This document shows positions 12,964 to 23,493 of a DNA stretch of 64,000 bases, piece after piece (position 1 is the first letter of the stretch; every line of letters starts with the position of its first letter). The DNA is from Promerops cafer (Eukaryota; Chordata; Aves; Passeriformes; Nectariniidae), in the NCBI GenBank assembly GCA_013398275.1, contig VZSE01013521.1, forward strand, positions 276,745 to 340,744, written 5' to 3'. A model generated the notes under the pieces. That model had not been told where the DNA came from and searched no databases. It worked only from the letters and a program-made list of their open reading frames with translations. The position numbers and the translations under genes were made by a program.

Positions 12964-13026
12964 TAAATCACTTTTTTATCAAAGTAATCTTCCAGAAGCA
13001 AAAGTGATCCTCCAAAAGCTTTCTAT

Positions 13027-13213
13027 TTATAAGTTCATGGTCCTTGTACTTGCCAAGACTTCATCATGGAAGAAGGTTTCAGCAAACATATCGGAGTTTT
13101 GCAAAGCCTCGAAAAGACGCTTATAGTCTTCTGGATACAAGTTACACATTGCAGCATTTTTGGGAATTTCTAGTGCTTTCAGTAATGTGTCACTATTGTC
13201 CAAGCTCCATGAA
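13027..13213 (-). CDS. TFB2M: TFB2M exon 8 (C-terminus and stop)
   Basis: The acceptor (tttgtttcag|T) is preceded by a pyrimidine-rich tract. The exon gives 61 codons and a stop after completing the codon split with exon 7. The segment NLYPEDYKRLFEAL corresponds to human NMHPQDFKTLFETI. The C-terminal tail ends in TMNL and is a few residues longer than in human. Confidence 0.92.
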
Positions 13214-16200
13214 CTGAAACAAACAAACAAAATCATAATGGAGCATTGCTTTCTGTGAAAAATTAAAAAGCAAGAAACATTATCTGAAGGTCCACTTCAC
13301 TCTTTCACAGCCTCTAGAAGAAGCTAACCTTTTCTTGCAACACAAATTACTTTCAATCCATACTGCAAACAAGAAGAAACCTCTGCTATTAAAACACATA
13401 AATAGCAAATAAAGCCCCCACACACATAGACAATACCAAACCACACAAACCTCCTCATTACAGGATAGGTGCTCTCTCTCCCTCATCCACCCTAAAAGCA
13501 TAAGTCACTAACGGGCGTTTATAGCCTAAGAAGGGTGTTTCAGTGCTGGAGAAATTAAAACCAAGGATGACTCAGTATAGCATGAACTAGTGACTTACAC
13601 CTCCCAGGTATTTTCTTCTATACATAAACAGATGTATCCACCATCCCCCCATCTACATCTTTGCTATGAATGCTACACTTTTACAAATGTGCATATACAT
13701 TAACTATTTCCCAGAGAGAAAAAGAGTGTACAAATACACAGAAGATGCATATTAGAAGCCTTCAACATCCTGGCTGAAGGATCAAGTGGAGATAAGGTAT
13801 ACCACTGAGCTTTAAATAAGAAATCCATTAAGGCTCTTTGCACTTGTCTTTTCTAAGAGTGTTACTGGAATTTAGTAGCTTATTTTTTCCCCCTTTCTGG
13901 AAATTAACTTTCATAACCTATTATCAGCAAATAAGAAGTATACTCATTATTTTCATCAGCAAGAAGTCAATGCTTTCCAGACTGTGAACACCTTCCATTT
14001 CTGGGAAACAGAAATCTACTGATCATAAAGAAACGTGAATAGCTTGCATAATTGGTAAAGTCTAAAGCCTAATTTTTTAACTAGGTAACAGCCATTTGAG
14101 GACATCCCCATTCCACCTTCTATAACCTTCAGCTGTTTTCATTAGCGTGACTTTGATGTCTGTTATAAGCTGAATCTCTTTCAGCTTTTGATTTCTGTAA
14201 CTGCAAAACTCTTGGTGGCTTTATTATTGTGTCTGTAAAATAAGTGAAAACTTCTTGCAGATACATGACCTAAGCTCCATTGGAGGTACAGGAATTACTG
14301 CACATATACATTCTAAATACTTGCCAACCTTCCTGACAGGAACCATCCCCAAAATACTGTATAGTAGGTTGCACAAATGAAATCATCTATTCTACATGTT
14401 GAGAATTAATTAAAAATTAATTAATTAGTTTTTTAAAAGGCAGTATTTCGTCTGCAAATAAACACTGCTTTGGGAACATATTTCAATATTTTTATATATT
14501 TCTCTGAAGTATAAAAATTGTAATTCTTTCTTACTTACGTTAATCTATCGGTAAGTCTAGACTTAGGTTTAGCAAAAGACTGTTTCACCATGAAAATAAA
14601 GGTAGATGCATTTGAGGGCTTCAAGCCTCCTGTAAACAGATTTTGCTGAGGAGTCAGTCGTACCAAACAGAAATGGTCATTTGGCAGCCGCTGCAAGAAA
14701 AACAGAGTAAGTCACTGAAAAAATCACTTTTTAAGACAGTATCTATCTTAAGCTAAGAGTTTCATCTTTGCCACCAGTAATATTTCTTATTAGAAGTCTT
14801 AGCAAGATGATTTCATCGGAAGATGAGGCTTCACCTCCCTGTGCCTCAAACAGAAAAGGAATTAGAAAACAAAAGAAACATACTACCACTTGGGGTTTAT
14901 TGTTATGCTTTAAAACTGGACTTTCTTAGTTGAAATAGACAAAACAGACTTGATGTGAGTTTTCAAGATATTATATGGCCTATTGCATTCCTATACTATG
15001 CAAGGCATCAGACCTGCCTTTTATATATAAAGATGGAATTATGTGAGTGTAACACTAAGACACTACTGCAACACGAGGATTTTATTAAACTGGGACCAAG
15101 TGGAGTCTTCAATGGAAATAAATGTAGTTCTGTATTGGCAGCAATGGATATATTAGATCTGACATCTGTACTTCTGAAGTTGTCCTGGTATATCTTGCAT
15201 AGCCCACCTGATGGGCCTCTCTACATGGCTTTTCAGCAACACAACTAAGCATATAAGGCACACCCAGTCACTTACATACTACAGAAATATTGCGAACTAC
15301 ACTCAATACAGCACCATAGCAGTTTTCTGGGGAGCATAGAACTTAAAAACATTAGCTAAACATATTAGCACAATTAAATAGGAATATTCCTTTATTATAC
15401 AAAGGAACATCATTACTTCTCCAAAGGAGAGAAGTAAATAACTTTACACAAGGTATTTTTGCACTTCTCAGATTTAAGTTTGGAGACTCATGCTTTTCCA
15501 CAATTAACTTGCACATGAAATCCATCATAGACATGTGAATAACTATTTTAATCAACACCAGAAGCATACTGATTGTACTATTAACTGTGGTAACACTTGT
15601 TTTGTTCAAGCAGGTAGATGTGACTATCAGTAACTTTCTCTGAAAAATACTTCACCTATTCATATTCCTTTATGCTGTTTATTCACTATATTTTTTTCCA
15701 TCACAGACAATAAAGATATTAATTTCAGTTTCTAAGATAATAGCAATTCTTCATTCCACTTTTGATGCATCTCTATGCTGCTTTAAATTTTAATTAGAAC
15801 GGTTCTTAGAAAAGATATCTGTAAATGCTGCTATAAAGTTACTTTACCCTTTAATTAAAAGTAGTTTAGCTGCATCTTCAAAAGAAAAGTGTATACAACA
15901 ATCTTACCCCAGCTTTTGGTATTGCCAGTCCCCCATTTTTCAAATTAGTTGCAAATGAAGACCAAGGTTCCTATGGGAGGAAGCAAATGTATTATGGAAT
16001 TAAAGTGTTTTGTTAGCATAGAATAGACTATTTCAGATGGAAGGTACCTACAGTGATCATCTAGACCAACTGCCTGAGCAATTAAAGGCTGGCCCAGCTA
16101 AAGCATGTTATAAAGGGCATTTTCCAAATGTTCTCTTAAATGCTGACAGGCTTGGGGCATTGACCACCTCTCTAGGAAGCCTGTTACAGTGTTTGACCAC

Positions 16201-19200
16201 CCTGTCCCTAAAGAAGTGCTTGCTAATGTCCGGTCTGAACCTCCCCTGGCACAGCTTTGAAACAGTTGCACACATCCTATCAGTGGATACCAGGGAGAAG
16301 AGCTCAGCACCTCCCTCTCCCTTCCACTCCTCAGGAAGCTGTGGAGAGCAGTGAGGTCACCCCTCAGCCTCCTTTGCTCCAAACAAGACAAGCCCAAAGC
16401 CCTCAGCTGCTCCTCATGGGACATTCCCTTTGGTCCTTTCACTGGTTTTGTTGCTGTTCTCTGGATGCACTCAAGGACCTTCACATTCTTCTTAACTTGT
16501 GGGGCCCAGAACTGCCCAAGTGTTTAAGGTGAGGCCGCACCAATGGGAATTCAGTGGTACAAACACCTTTTTTGACTGGCTGATGATGCTGCTTGAGGCA
16601 CCCCAGGGTGCAGTTTGCCCTCCTGGCTGCCAGGGCACACCATGCTGACTAAGACTGAGCTGCTGCCAGCCAGCAGCCCAGGTGATCAGTGGCCAGCCAG
16701 GTGTAGCCCAAATCAGTACAGCCCTCTGAGCTCTGCCCTTCAGCCAGTTCTTCACCCAGTACACCCTGAAGCCACTCATCCCACAGCTGGACAGCTTCCC
16801 TTACAAGGTGCTGTGAGGTGCAGTATCAAAAGCCTCCCTAGAATCCAGAAATATTTTCCGTTCATCCACTGGGCAGATGACCTTATCATAGGAGGGTGTC
16901 AAATGGGTTAAACAAGACCTTCCTTTGTGAACCTGTGTTAACTGTGCCTGATGATTGCATTAGTCTAAAGATGCCTTTCAATAGTACCCAGTAGGATCTT
17001 CTCCATAATTTTTCCACATACTGAGACTAACAGGTCTGTAGTTCCCTGGCTCTTTCCTCACACCTTTTTTGTAGCCTGGAGTAATATTGTCCGGCTGCAG
17101 TCAGCAGGAACCTCCCCAGACTCCCAAGACCTTTGTTACCTGATTGAGAGAAGTCCTGCCATAACTTCACTAGCTCCTCAGTACTCCATGGGATGATCCC
17201 ATTCATGGGATGAATTCCATCAGGCCCCATGGACCTAAGAACATTCAGCTGATACAGCTGGTCCCTTACAGTTTCAGCCTCCATACGTGGGAAGTCACTG
17301 CTCCCACACTCATGGTCCTTTTGTTCAGGGGGGCCAGGCAGCCCAAGGCTTATCAGTATTATTAAAGACTAAGGCAAAAGAGACATCTAATGCCTCCACG
17401 TCTACTTTATCCCTGTTAGTCAGGTGACACCTTCAAAAAGTAGTATTTTTCAACTCCTTAATATTTACCTTCATGTATAGCTTGTAGCATAAGGTATTTG
17501 GAAGACAATAGACAGTGAAACCTTATTATAGATTAGCAAAACATTTAAACTATGAAGGTAGGTTCCTAGAAAAACAGAGCACAAAGATAAATCTGAAAAG
17601 CATTAACTAATTGAAAGTTCATGACCATATGCTCATGGAGAACTGGGGGGACAACATAAAAAAAACTTTCAAAACTAAACCATAACATGTTTCACAAGGT
17701 AACAAGGTACTGACTAGTAGGAGAACGCTGGTTCTCCTTTAATGTTACAGGTACACTTGCAACATTAAAGCACCAAGACTCAAAAAAATTCCTACTGAAC
17801 ACAGCTTAGGAAGTCAAAAGCATACATGATGGCAAAGTTCAGAGGATATAACAAAGAGCAGGCTATGACAGATTGGAAAAGTAGACTTCTAGTTTCACAC
17901 AACCATTAGCAAGATGGAAAAGGTTTGTAAACCTCTGGTGTGTAAACATCTCTTTTTTATCTACCAGAATCTGAGAATAAATGTTTTTGAGTACAATGGT
18001 TTGCAGTGAAAACACTGACATCATAGTGAATAAGTGTTGCTTAATTGAGTTTTACACAAAACATGACTGTTTTAGCTTTTTACAAAAGTTTTTAACAGTT
18101 CTCCAACTGATTAAAACACCAAATTAGCTTCCAATTAGTTTGCCGATATAGTAAACCACTATAAACTCTTTTCTAAATGCATGTCCATAGCATTAGGCCA
18201 TATCAGCTAGTACAAAACTCTTACCTTATGCAGTAGTTCAATTTCATACCCTAGTTGTGCAAGTACAGTAAGTGCTTGATAAATCTTCGACTTCCCAGGC
18301 TTTGCTGTTAATATCTAAAAAAATGGCAAAAAGCAAGCATTTCTGTTGCAAAAACCAAGACTGTGTCTTTATCTAAGCAAAAGCCATAAATATAACACAG
18401 TAAGAAATTCAAAGGTAAAGTTACATTAGGCCTCAAACACGTGCTTTGTGCTATTTTAATATATCTTGTCAGAAGACAGGGCTAGAAGACATTGTAATAT
18501 TTGAAGTATTTCTTCACAGCAGTTATTTGGATAACTGAACTATGTATGAATCTCCAGCATATACTTTCTGGTCCCTTTTAAGGCAGAGAAGTTTCCCACA
18601 GAAGAGAAATAAGGATCAGATTTCATATAAAAACCGTAACTTTGGCAGAGTTATCAGCTTGCACTGATAAGATAATATTCCCAAGAAGACACACAAAACA
18701 GAGTAAGTAAAACATCAGGTGACCTCGCTGAACATTAAGCAAGTTGCACAGTCATCATCCTGATTAATGTTACAAATCAAACAACTCTTATGGCAAGAAA
18801 AAAAGAAAAGCTTGTGATTATTCTGAAAAAAGGGTGAGGAAATAAGTAAATTGTAGCAGGGAGATTTGACTTCGTATAATAGATTTACACAGCCTTCTCA
18901 TATGACAAAAAAGCCAAAACAACCAACAAAAAGGAGTCAACAATGTCTAGTTAAAGAAGGTTCCAATAGCTTTTACTACACAACTCTTATGTAACAGAGT
19001 TCACATTATAACCAGAAAAGTTAATTAAAAAAAAACAACATGAAACAGGGACCATCTTAAATGAATAGGCTGCCCTGTATTTAGTAAAAACTCTGACCAT
19101 TAAAACATATCATACAAGTGGGTATTTCAGTGGTGTCCAACCTGTCATTTCACAGAATAATATACTTAAGACGTTTAATTTTTTTCAGTGGGTGTAAGAC

Positions 19201-22200
19201 ACAACACTGGTTGTGTAAGCAGACCTGGAAGTCCTTGTCTACTTCAAGTAATTAAAGGTTTATGACTCTGCATGAACCTCCCAGTTTCATGGGGGGAGGG
19301 GGGAGAGAAAAAAAAGTCACCCTTGAAGTTTAAGTACAGTTCTAGAGCTTTGGGACAGCATAAGTTAGGAATATGTAATCCAGAAAAGGCTCTGCACCTT
19401 AGTGTACAGAGCATTAATAAAAAGGAGTGTAAGTCATTATATTTCACCTCTATTCTTTTCAGTACTGCATACAAAACAACTCCAGAGGACAAGTGTATCT
19501 CACTGTATTGGGATTTAGTGACTCGGAATCCTCTTCACTTGTGTTTTGAGTTTAGTCTTCCTTAACTATTGCCTGCAACTAGTAAACAAACTTGTTGCAA
19601 AAGCGTGGCACAGAATTTAATCACCTCAAAATTTACAATGGAAAGCAGTTAGTCTGCTGCTGCATATACTTCTCAAGGACCAGTCTTCACATTTGCAAGA
19701 TCTGTGGTTATATGACAACAGAATGTTTCTTAGTAGTGCAATCACTGAATAGAGCAAACAATTAGGAAACTGACAATGCTTAAAAATTCTGGTAGAAAAA
19801 AAATCCCTAGCAAAAACATTAAGTACACAATATAAATGGGTTTGTGTTCTGTGAAGCACTACAGCTTCATTACCTGGAAAATACCTTGCACATACCGTAT
19901 ACTCTTTTTCACTTATAAAGAGGTTGAGTTCTACTCTTCCATATCTGTATATGGAACTGCATTCATACATGGCGAAAAGAAGTCTCCAAAGTCTGTTTCT
20001 TTCCAACTGTTGAGGTACGATTCCAAAAATTTTCAAAGGAACATCTGTTTCCCACAATAGCAAAAGTATCATTAAAATTCTGCAGTATGTATTAGACAAC
20101 CTCACTAATTCTTATGTCTAAACTACAAACAACTAAGAGAAGAAAGTCTGTGAGTTCATGTTGTTCAAGAATGATTACAATTCAAGCCTTAGTCAAAGCT
20201 AAGCCCAGTTTGCATTGGACTAAAACTTCCTGCTGCAAGAAAATACCTAATTATCTGATATTGCCATTGGGGACTGGGGGGTCCTGGAGCTATCATGAGT
20301 CTTAAGTAAAGCTGAAATGTAGAAAACAGTATCCATTAACCCAGCATGTGTATTAAATAGAACATATACCTCAAGCAAATCCCAAAGTTTTGCCAAACTG
20401 CCTATGCACCCTTCAAACACATGTTTGTAATGTGTAGGATCATACCTGCTCTCCAAGGAACTGCTGCTACACCCATGGTTTCAAAAAGTTTGTCAGAAGA
20501 CACAGCAGGTGGTTTCAAAGCTCCCTTCACCAAAGGATCCAGTCTGAAGAAGTCACCATGAATCACCTTTAACTGCCCATCCAGGCTATTCTCTAGGGAC
20601 TTAATAAAAATAACTTTTAGTTGAAGAAATCTGGATACGGTAATTAGTTCTGCAAAACACCCAACCCAAACAAAAAATACATTCAAGCACTACCTAAAAT
20701 TGTTACCCAGTCAACAAGAGCCAAACCTCAGAGCTGCTTCTTACAGCTGATAAAAAGAATAGCTTCTTTCTTACAGCTTATAAAAATACTTGCCCCCTTC
20801 ACTGTGCAGGGCCTTTTGACATTTTTTGTGCTGTTCAACTTGAGCTTTAAACCACATTCTTAAATTAGTAAGATGTTCTGCAATGTTTTTAAAAAAACAC
20901 ACAAACTACTAAACTAAGCAAACCACTTATTTTAACGATTTGAAACTAGAATTCTTCATATCTTTTATACACATTTTAACTCAGGTGAGAGTCATTGGTT
21001 CCAAACCAGCACTGTAATGCAAACCTTCTAAAGCAACTTCTGCAGCTCTGTGTCTGACCCCCTTTAAACCCATGCAAAGCCCAGGTGAGCAGGAGAGGAC
21101 AACACATGTCAATTGTAGGAAAACAGATTAAATAAAACTGTGAGATAATTAGAATAACTAAGAGTATTTTTACAGATTTCTTACAGCTTCATACAGAATT
21201 CTTGCTTAAACATAAACATCTACAATGACTCTGATTAGTTTCAAATTTATGCTTGAAGTTTTATTTATGCATAGAAAGACTATGTATGAACTTGAATTCC
21301 TACACACACAAAATGCCAAATTAATTAAAAACCATTCTGTATTTGTGATGTACAATACCAAACTACATACTGTTATTAGGCATTATGTAAGATGTTGCAA
21401 GTAACAACCACTGCCTAATTCCTTTTTGATCCAACAATTACACAACAATTGAAGCTAATTTCTCATTTTCCCTTTAATTTTGTTTTAGAAACATGCAACT
21501 GAATCAAAAGTATACCTGTAAGTCTGTAAGAAAATCTGAGTTACTTTCCAGAGCTACCACTCTAAAACCTGCATCGAGCAGAGATCGAGTCAAAATTCCA
21601 GGACCTGAAGTAGGAAAAAAAAAATTTAGAAGTGCATTTTTGCTTCTAAGTGATTACCTTTAGTGATCTTCCCAACACAACACTTGGGACATATCAGCTT
21701 CAAAAGGAGATAACTTGTGTTTGTTACACACACTTCAAGAGTTAGAGAAATTATTTACAGGCAGCCTACCTGAGATTTCTCACTGTATTATACACTAAGC
21801 ACAACGTTACAATTAGATACTGAGTAGCACTGGAGATAACATTTCAAATATTTCTATTACTTTTTCTAATGCCAACCAAAATATACTGTGAAACCTTACC
21901 CATACTATCTTTAAAATACATTCTGCAGAAATGTAAACAAAACAAAAACCCCAAACCATTACTTTGTAATTAGTACTCTGCAGTTTAGTAACTGCAGAGT
22001 ATCTGCCATAGCCTGTAATCCTGGGTGTGCTTTTACTGATAAAGTTCTCCTACAAAACCACAGCATTACCTGACAGAAAATGACATCTCTGGTCACTCTA
22101 CAGCAAAGTTTTAACACGAGTGACTCAAGCCTCCAGACTGCACCCTCACTCATTCCCCAAGCTCTGCATAAATGGACGCCCCAAGCACACCTCGGGGCCC

Positions 22201-22746
22201 ACACCCAGATGTCCCGGGAAGGTGCCGGGGCGCGGTCCGGGACAGCCCCCAGCCGGGATTCCGGCCGGGGCAGCGCCGGAACGCAGCAGAGCTGCCACCC
22301 CCGCCCGAGATCCCGGGAGAGGCACGGCCCCAGCCCCGTCCCGCAGCAGCAGCACCAGCCCTTCGCGGGGCCGGGGTGGCAGCACGGCCGGTGGCGAGGG
22401 CGGCAGCTCGCACTGACCCCCCAAGGTCACTGGGGCGCGCCGCAGCCTCGGGGCAGCTCACCAGGCGTGAACTCGAGCAGGAGGCGCTGGGGGCCGGGGC
22501 CGGCTCCGCCCTGCAGGCAGCGCCGCACGGTGCGCGCCAGCTGCGGGCAGGCGATGAAGCGGCGGACCACGAGGCTGCTCCGCTGCTCCTTACGCACCAG
22601 CCGCTTCTCCTTCGCCGGCTCCGCTACCCGCAGGGCCGGGTACCGCCGCCCCGCCGTCACCCAGCACGGCGACAGCCCGCAGAGTAGCGGCCGCAGCCCC
22701 GCTGCCAGGAGGCGGCCGCAGCCCGCGGCGCCCAGCGAGGCCCGGC
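13027..22746 (-). CDS. TFB2M: TFB2M: mitochondrial transcription factor B2 (whole gene, 8 coding exons; N-terminus in assembly gap)
   Basis: TFB2M opens the promoter DNA with mitochondrial RNA polymerase (POLRMT) and TFAM to start mitochondrial transcription. It descends from bacterial KsgA-type rRNA dimethyladenosine methyltransferases. Eight exons join in frame on the minus strand: 22746-22462 (partial), 21604-21516, 20599-20446, 20044-19896, 18314-18225, 15970-15908, 14690-14539 and 13213-13027. They give 388 visible codons, against about 396 residues in human, so only a few N-terminal codons are missing. Recognisable blocks are the SAM motif I LLLEFTPGPGILT across the exon 1/2 junction, ALESN for the acidic ribose-binding position, VIHGDFFRLDP, AAVPWRADVPLK in place of the NLPY catalytic loop, and PEDYKRLFEAL near the C-terminus. 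The arginine- and leucine-rich N-terminus fits a mitochondrial targeting peptide. The gene is divergent from CNST. Confidence 0.93.
13214..14538 (-). other. TFB2M intron 7
   Basis: AT-rich intron with GT/AG ends matching the flanking exons. I see no other feature in it. Confidence 0.85.
14539..14690 (-). CDS. TFB2M: TFB2M exon 7
   Basis: Acceptor cttgcag|CGGCTG and donor AAC|GTAAGT. It is 152 nt and ends in phase 2. It contains RLTPQQNLFTGGLKPSN, aligning with human MIPRQNLFTKNLTPMN, part of the C-terminal helical domain of the methyltransferase-like fold. Confidence 0.93.
14691..15907 (-). other. TFB2M intron 6
   Basis: Intron with GT/AG ends matching the flanking exons. Open frames on both strands here are short and show no family motif. 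I see nothing else in it. Confidence 0.85.
15908..15970 (-). CDS. TFB2M: TFB2M exon 6
   Basis: A 63-nt exon of 21 codons, phase 0 at both ends. Acceptor cccatag|GAACCT and donor GGG|GTAAGA. It begins EPWSSF, identical to human EPWSSF in this protein, which anchors the assignment although the exon is short. Confidence 0.93.
16016..17460 (-). mobile_element. CR1 LINE, 5'-truncated, retaining a decayed reverse-transcriptase end and 3' UTR
   Basis: The plus strand begins with a degenerate CR1 tail ('catagaatagac') and runs through typical CR1 3' landmarks in reverse complement: 'gatcatctagaccaactgcc', 'cagtgtttgaccaccctgtc', 'gtcacccctcagcctccttt' and 'catgctgactaagactgagc'. On the minus strand at 17284-17027 an 85-codon remnant reads LRSMGPDGIHP, the reverse-transcriptase motif of CR1 ORF2 (SMGPDGIHPRVL). 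Downstream of that motif the frame is eroded. The copy is about 1.4 kb, non-autonomous and old, and lies in TFB2M intron 5. Confidence 0.9.
17027..17284 (-). pseudogene. Remnant of CR1 ORF2 reverse transcriptase
   Basis: This piece of the CR1 copy still reads through 85 codons. It has VRDQLYQLNVLRSMGPDGIH, matching the start of the CR1 reverse-transcriptase domain. The body after it no longer follows the family sequence, and the upstream endonuclease is absent, so it is a dead fragment and not a host gene. Confidence 0.8.
18225..18314 (-). CDS. TFB2M: TFB2M exon 5
   Basis: A 90-nt exon of 30 codons, phase 0 at both ends. Acceptor ttttttag|ATATTA and donor AAG|GTAAGA. It encodes IYQALTVLAQLGYEIELLHK, aligning with human LYHVLSVIWQLACEIKVLHM. 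It was found by continuing the protein between better-conserved neighbours. Confidence 0.92.
18315..19895 (-). other. TFB2M intron 4
   Basis: AT-rich intron. Open frames on both strands near 19244-19565 carry no family signature. I see no repeat I can name. Confidence 0.8.
19896..20044 (-). CDS. TFB2M: TFB2M exon 4
   Basis: Acceptor aaacag|ATGTTC and donor ACG|GTATGT. I chose this AG because joining there gives PWRADVPLKIFG, matching human PWTADIPLKVVG without insertion. The exon continues with SSIYRYGRVELNLFISEKEY, aligning with human TSIYKFGRIEVNMFIGEKEF. The open frame extends past the donor, but that extension does not resemble TFB2M. Confidence 0.93.
20045..20445 (-). other. TFB2M intron 3
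   Basis: Short intron with GT/AG ends. Nothing else was recognised. Confidence 0.85.
20446..20599 (-). CDS. TFB2M: TFB2M exon 3
   Basis: Acceptor attaag|TCCCTA and donor GCAG|GTATGA; 154 nt, ending in phase 1. It encodes SLENSLDGQLKVIHGDFFRL (human SLGKNLDGKLRVIHCDFFKL) and ends GVAAVPWRA. The VPW is the counterpart of the NLPY catalytic loop of rRNA dimethylases. Confidence 0.94.
20600..21515 (-). other. TFB2M intron 2
   Basis: AT-rich intron without recognised features. Confidence 0.85.
21516..21604 (-). CDS. TFB2M: TFB2M exon 2 (SAM-binding motifs)
   Basis: Acceptor acttcag|GTCCTG and donor CAG|GTATAC; 89 nt. It completes motif I (GPGILTRSLLDAG) and carries RVVALESNSDF, matching human KVVALESDKTF, with the acidic residue that contacts the SAM ribose in this fold. 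Confidence 0.94.
21605..22461 (-). other. TFB2M intron 1
   Basis: The left half is AT-rich and the right half (from about 22160) is part of the TFB2M/CNST CpG island. Long open frames on both strands in the GC-rich half reflect the scarcity of stop codons in such sequence. Confidence 0.85.
22462..22746 (-). CDS. TFB2M: TFB2M exon 1 (partial, runs into the gap)
   Basis: Donor CCTG|GTGAGC. 94 visible codons end in RLLLEFTP, followed by the split glycine codon. The N-terminal part is rich in Arg, Leu, Ala and Gly without acidic residues (GCGRLLAAGLRPLLCGL), as expected of a mitochondrial presequence. The start codon lies in or beyond the N run. By comparison with human length, only about ten codons are missing. 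Confidence 0.9.
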
Positions 22747-22947
22747 NNNNNNNNNNNNNNNNNNNNNNNNNNNNNNNNNNNNNNNNNNNNNNNNNNNNNN
22801 NNNNNNNNNNNNNNNNNNNNNNNNNNNNNNNNNNNNNNNNNNNNNNNNNNNNNNNNNNNNNNNNNNNNNNNNNNNNNNNNNNNNNNNNNNNNNNNNNNNN
22901 NNNNNNNNNNNNNNNNNNNNNNNNNNNNNNNNNNNNNNNNNNNNNNN
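22747..22947. other. Assembly gap (Ns)
   Basis: 201 consecutive Ns inside the GC-rich TFB2M/CNST island. The gap removes the TFB2M start codon and part of the shared promoter. Gaps in such GC-rich first exons are typical of short-read bird assemblies. Confidence 0.99.
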
Positions 22948-23493
22948 CGCGCTGCCTGCCTCGGCCGGGGTGGGCAGGTGCCGGTGCCGCGGCTCCTGCC
23001 CCCGGCGCCGTGCCCCCGGAGCGGAGCACAGGCACGGCTGAGGCGAGCGGGGGCTCGGGCCGGTGGGCAGCGCTCTGCCGGGCGCCCGTGGAGCGATGTG
23101 TGCTCCGTGTGTCGGTGAAGTCCCAGGAGCTACGTATTTAGTTTGAGGTTTGCCTGGGTGTTTCGCGGGAGTCTTTGATCTCCGCGTCTGCAGCTAAATA
23201 GTCACTTCGGGACTCGGTTGTTTGTATCGCCCTGCCGCCCTCAGCAGGTGCAGGATTCTGCTCCGGCGGATCTCCGGCATCGGTCCTTGCCGGCTTCTCT
23301 CTGCTCGATACCGTGTTGCAGTTACGGTTTAGGCGAAACCTGTAATTTTCGATAGCAGTGACGTTGTCCTTTCGGCAACGTCCCTAATGCCTGAAGGAGA
23401 AATAACTTTAGGACCATCTTCAAAACGTTTTCAAGTTCTGCCAAACGGGAGTTCATCCTTCACGGATGCTGTGCGAAAACCTGACAGTGGCAG
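22948..23493 (+). other. CNST: CNST 5' exon region (mostly untranslated)
   Basis: A strong donor CAG|GTGAGT at 23493/23494 lies at the CNST-facing edge of the island. No consortin-like peptide is encoded upstream of it. The conserved consortin start is in the exon at 36370, so this is taken as the 5' untranslated exon. Its 5' border is not visible, and I used the gap edge. Short upstream ATGs occur at 23096 and 23387. Confidence 0.55.
23387..23493 (+). CDS. Candidate upstream ORF of CNST (first part)
   Basis: ATG at 23387, with an in-frame TAG upstream at 23330-23332. It opens through 35 codons to the splice donor. If joined to the acceptor at 36370 it continues 14 more codons and stops at TAA 36410-36412, 7 nt before the consortin ATG. 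The peptide would be about 49 residues, starting MPEGEITLGPSSKRF. I do not recognise it. The start context is weak (C at -3). It may be a translation-regulating uORF or chance. Confidence 0.3.

Larger units (their letters stand above)
6603..13026. other. SMYD3-TFB2M intergenic interval
   Basis: After the SMYD3 promoter island (to about 6830) and a CR1 fragment (about 6850-7180), the rest is AT-rich sequence with no splice-bounded or conserved coding segment I can recognise. Open frames here are short and carry no family motif. The right end contains the TFB2M 3' untranslated region, which runs leftward from 13026. No RNA gene was recognised. Confidence 0.6.
15971..18224 (-). other. TFB2M intron 5
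   Basis: Two-thirds of this intron is a CR1 LINE (about 16016-17460) inserted in the same orientation as TFB2M. The remainder is AT-rich without recognisable features. Confidence 0.85.
22160..23420. promoter_or_regulatory. Shared CpG island: divergent TFB2M / CNST promoter
   Basis: This is a GC- and CpG-rich block between the TFB2M first exon (minus) and the first CNST exon (plus). The distance between the two first exons is under 1 kb, so a bidirectional promoter is the simplest reading, as in human, where the two genes are also arranged head to head. Part of the core is hidden by 201 Ns. No TATA box is seen in the readable part. Which factors bind cannot be settled from the visible sequence. 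Confidence 0.75.

Noticed and set aside
16037..16911. Several overlapping frames of about 100 codons on both strands
   Set aside because: They are frames through the CR1 3' region, not genes.
22080..23141. Long open frame on the plus strand across the GC-rich island
   Set aside because: It spans the N gap, lies opposite TFB2M exon 1 and its intron, and shows low-complexity Ala/Pro/Arg composition. The openness reflects few stop codons in CpG-rich DNA.
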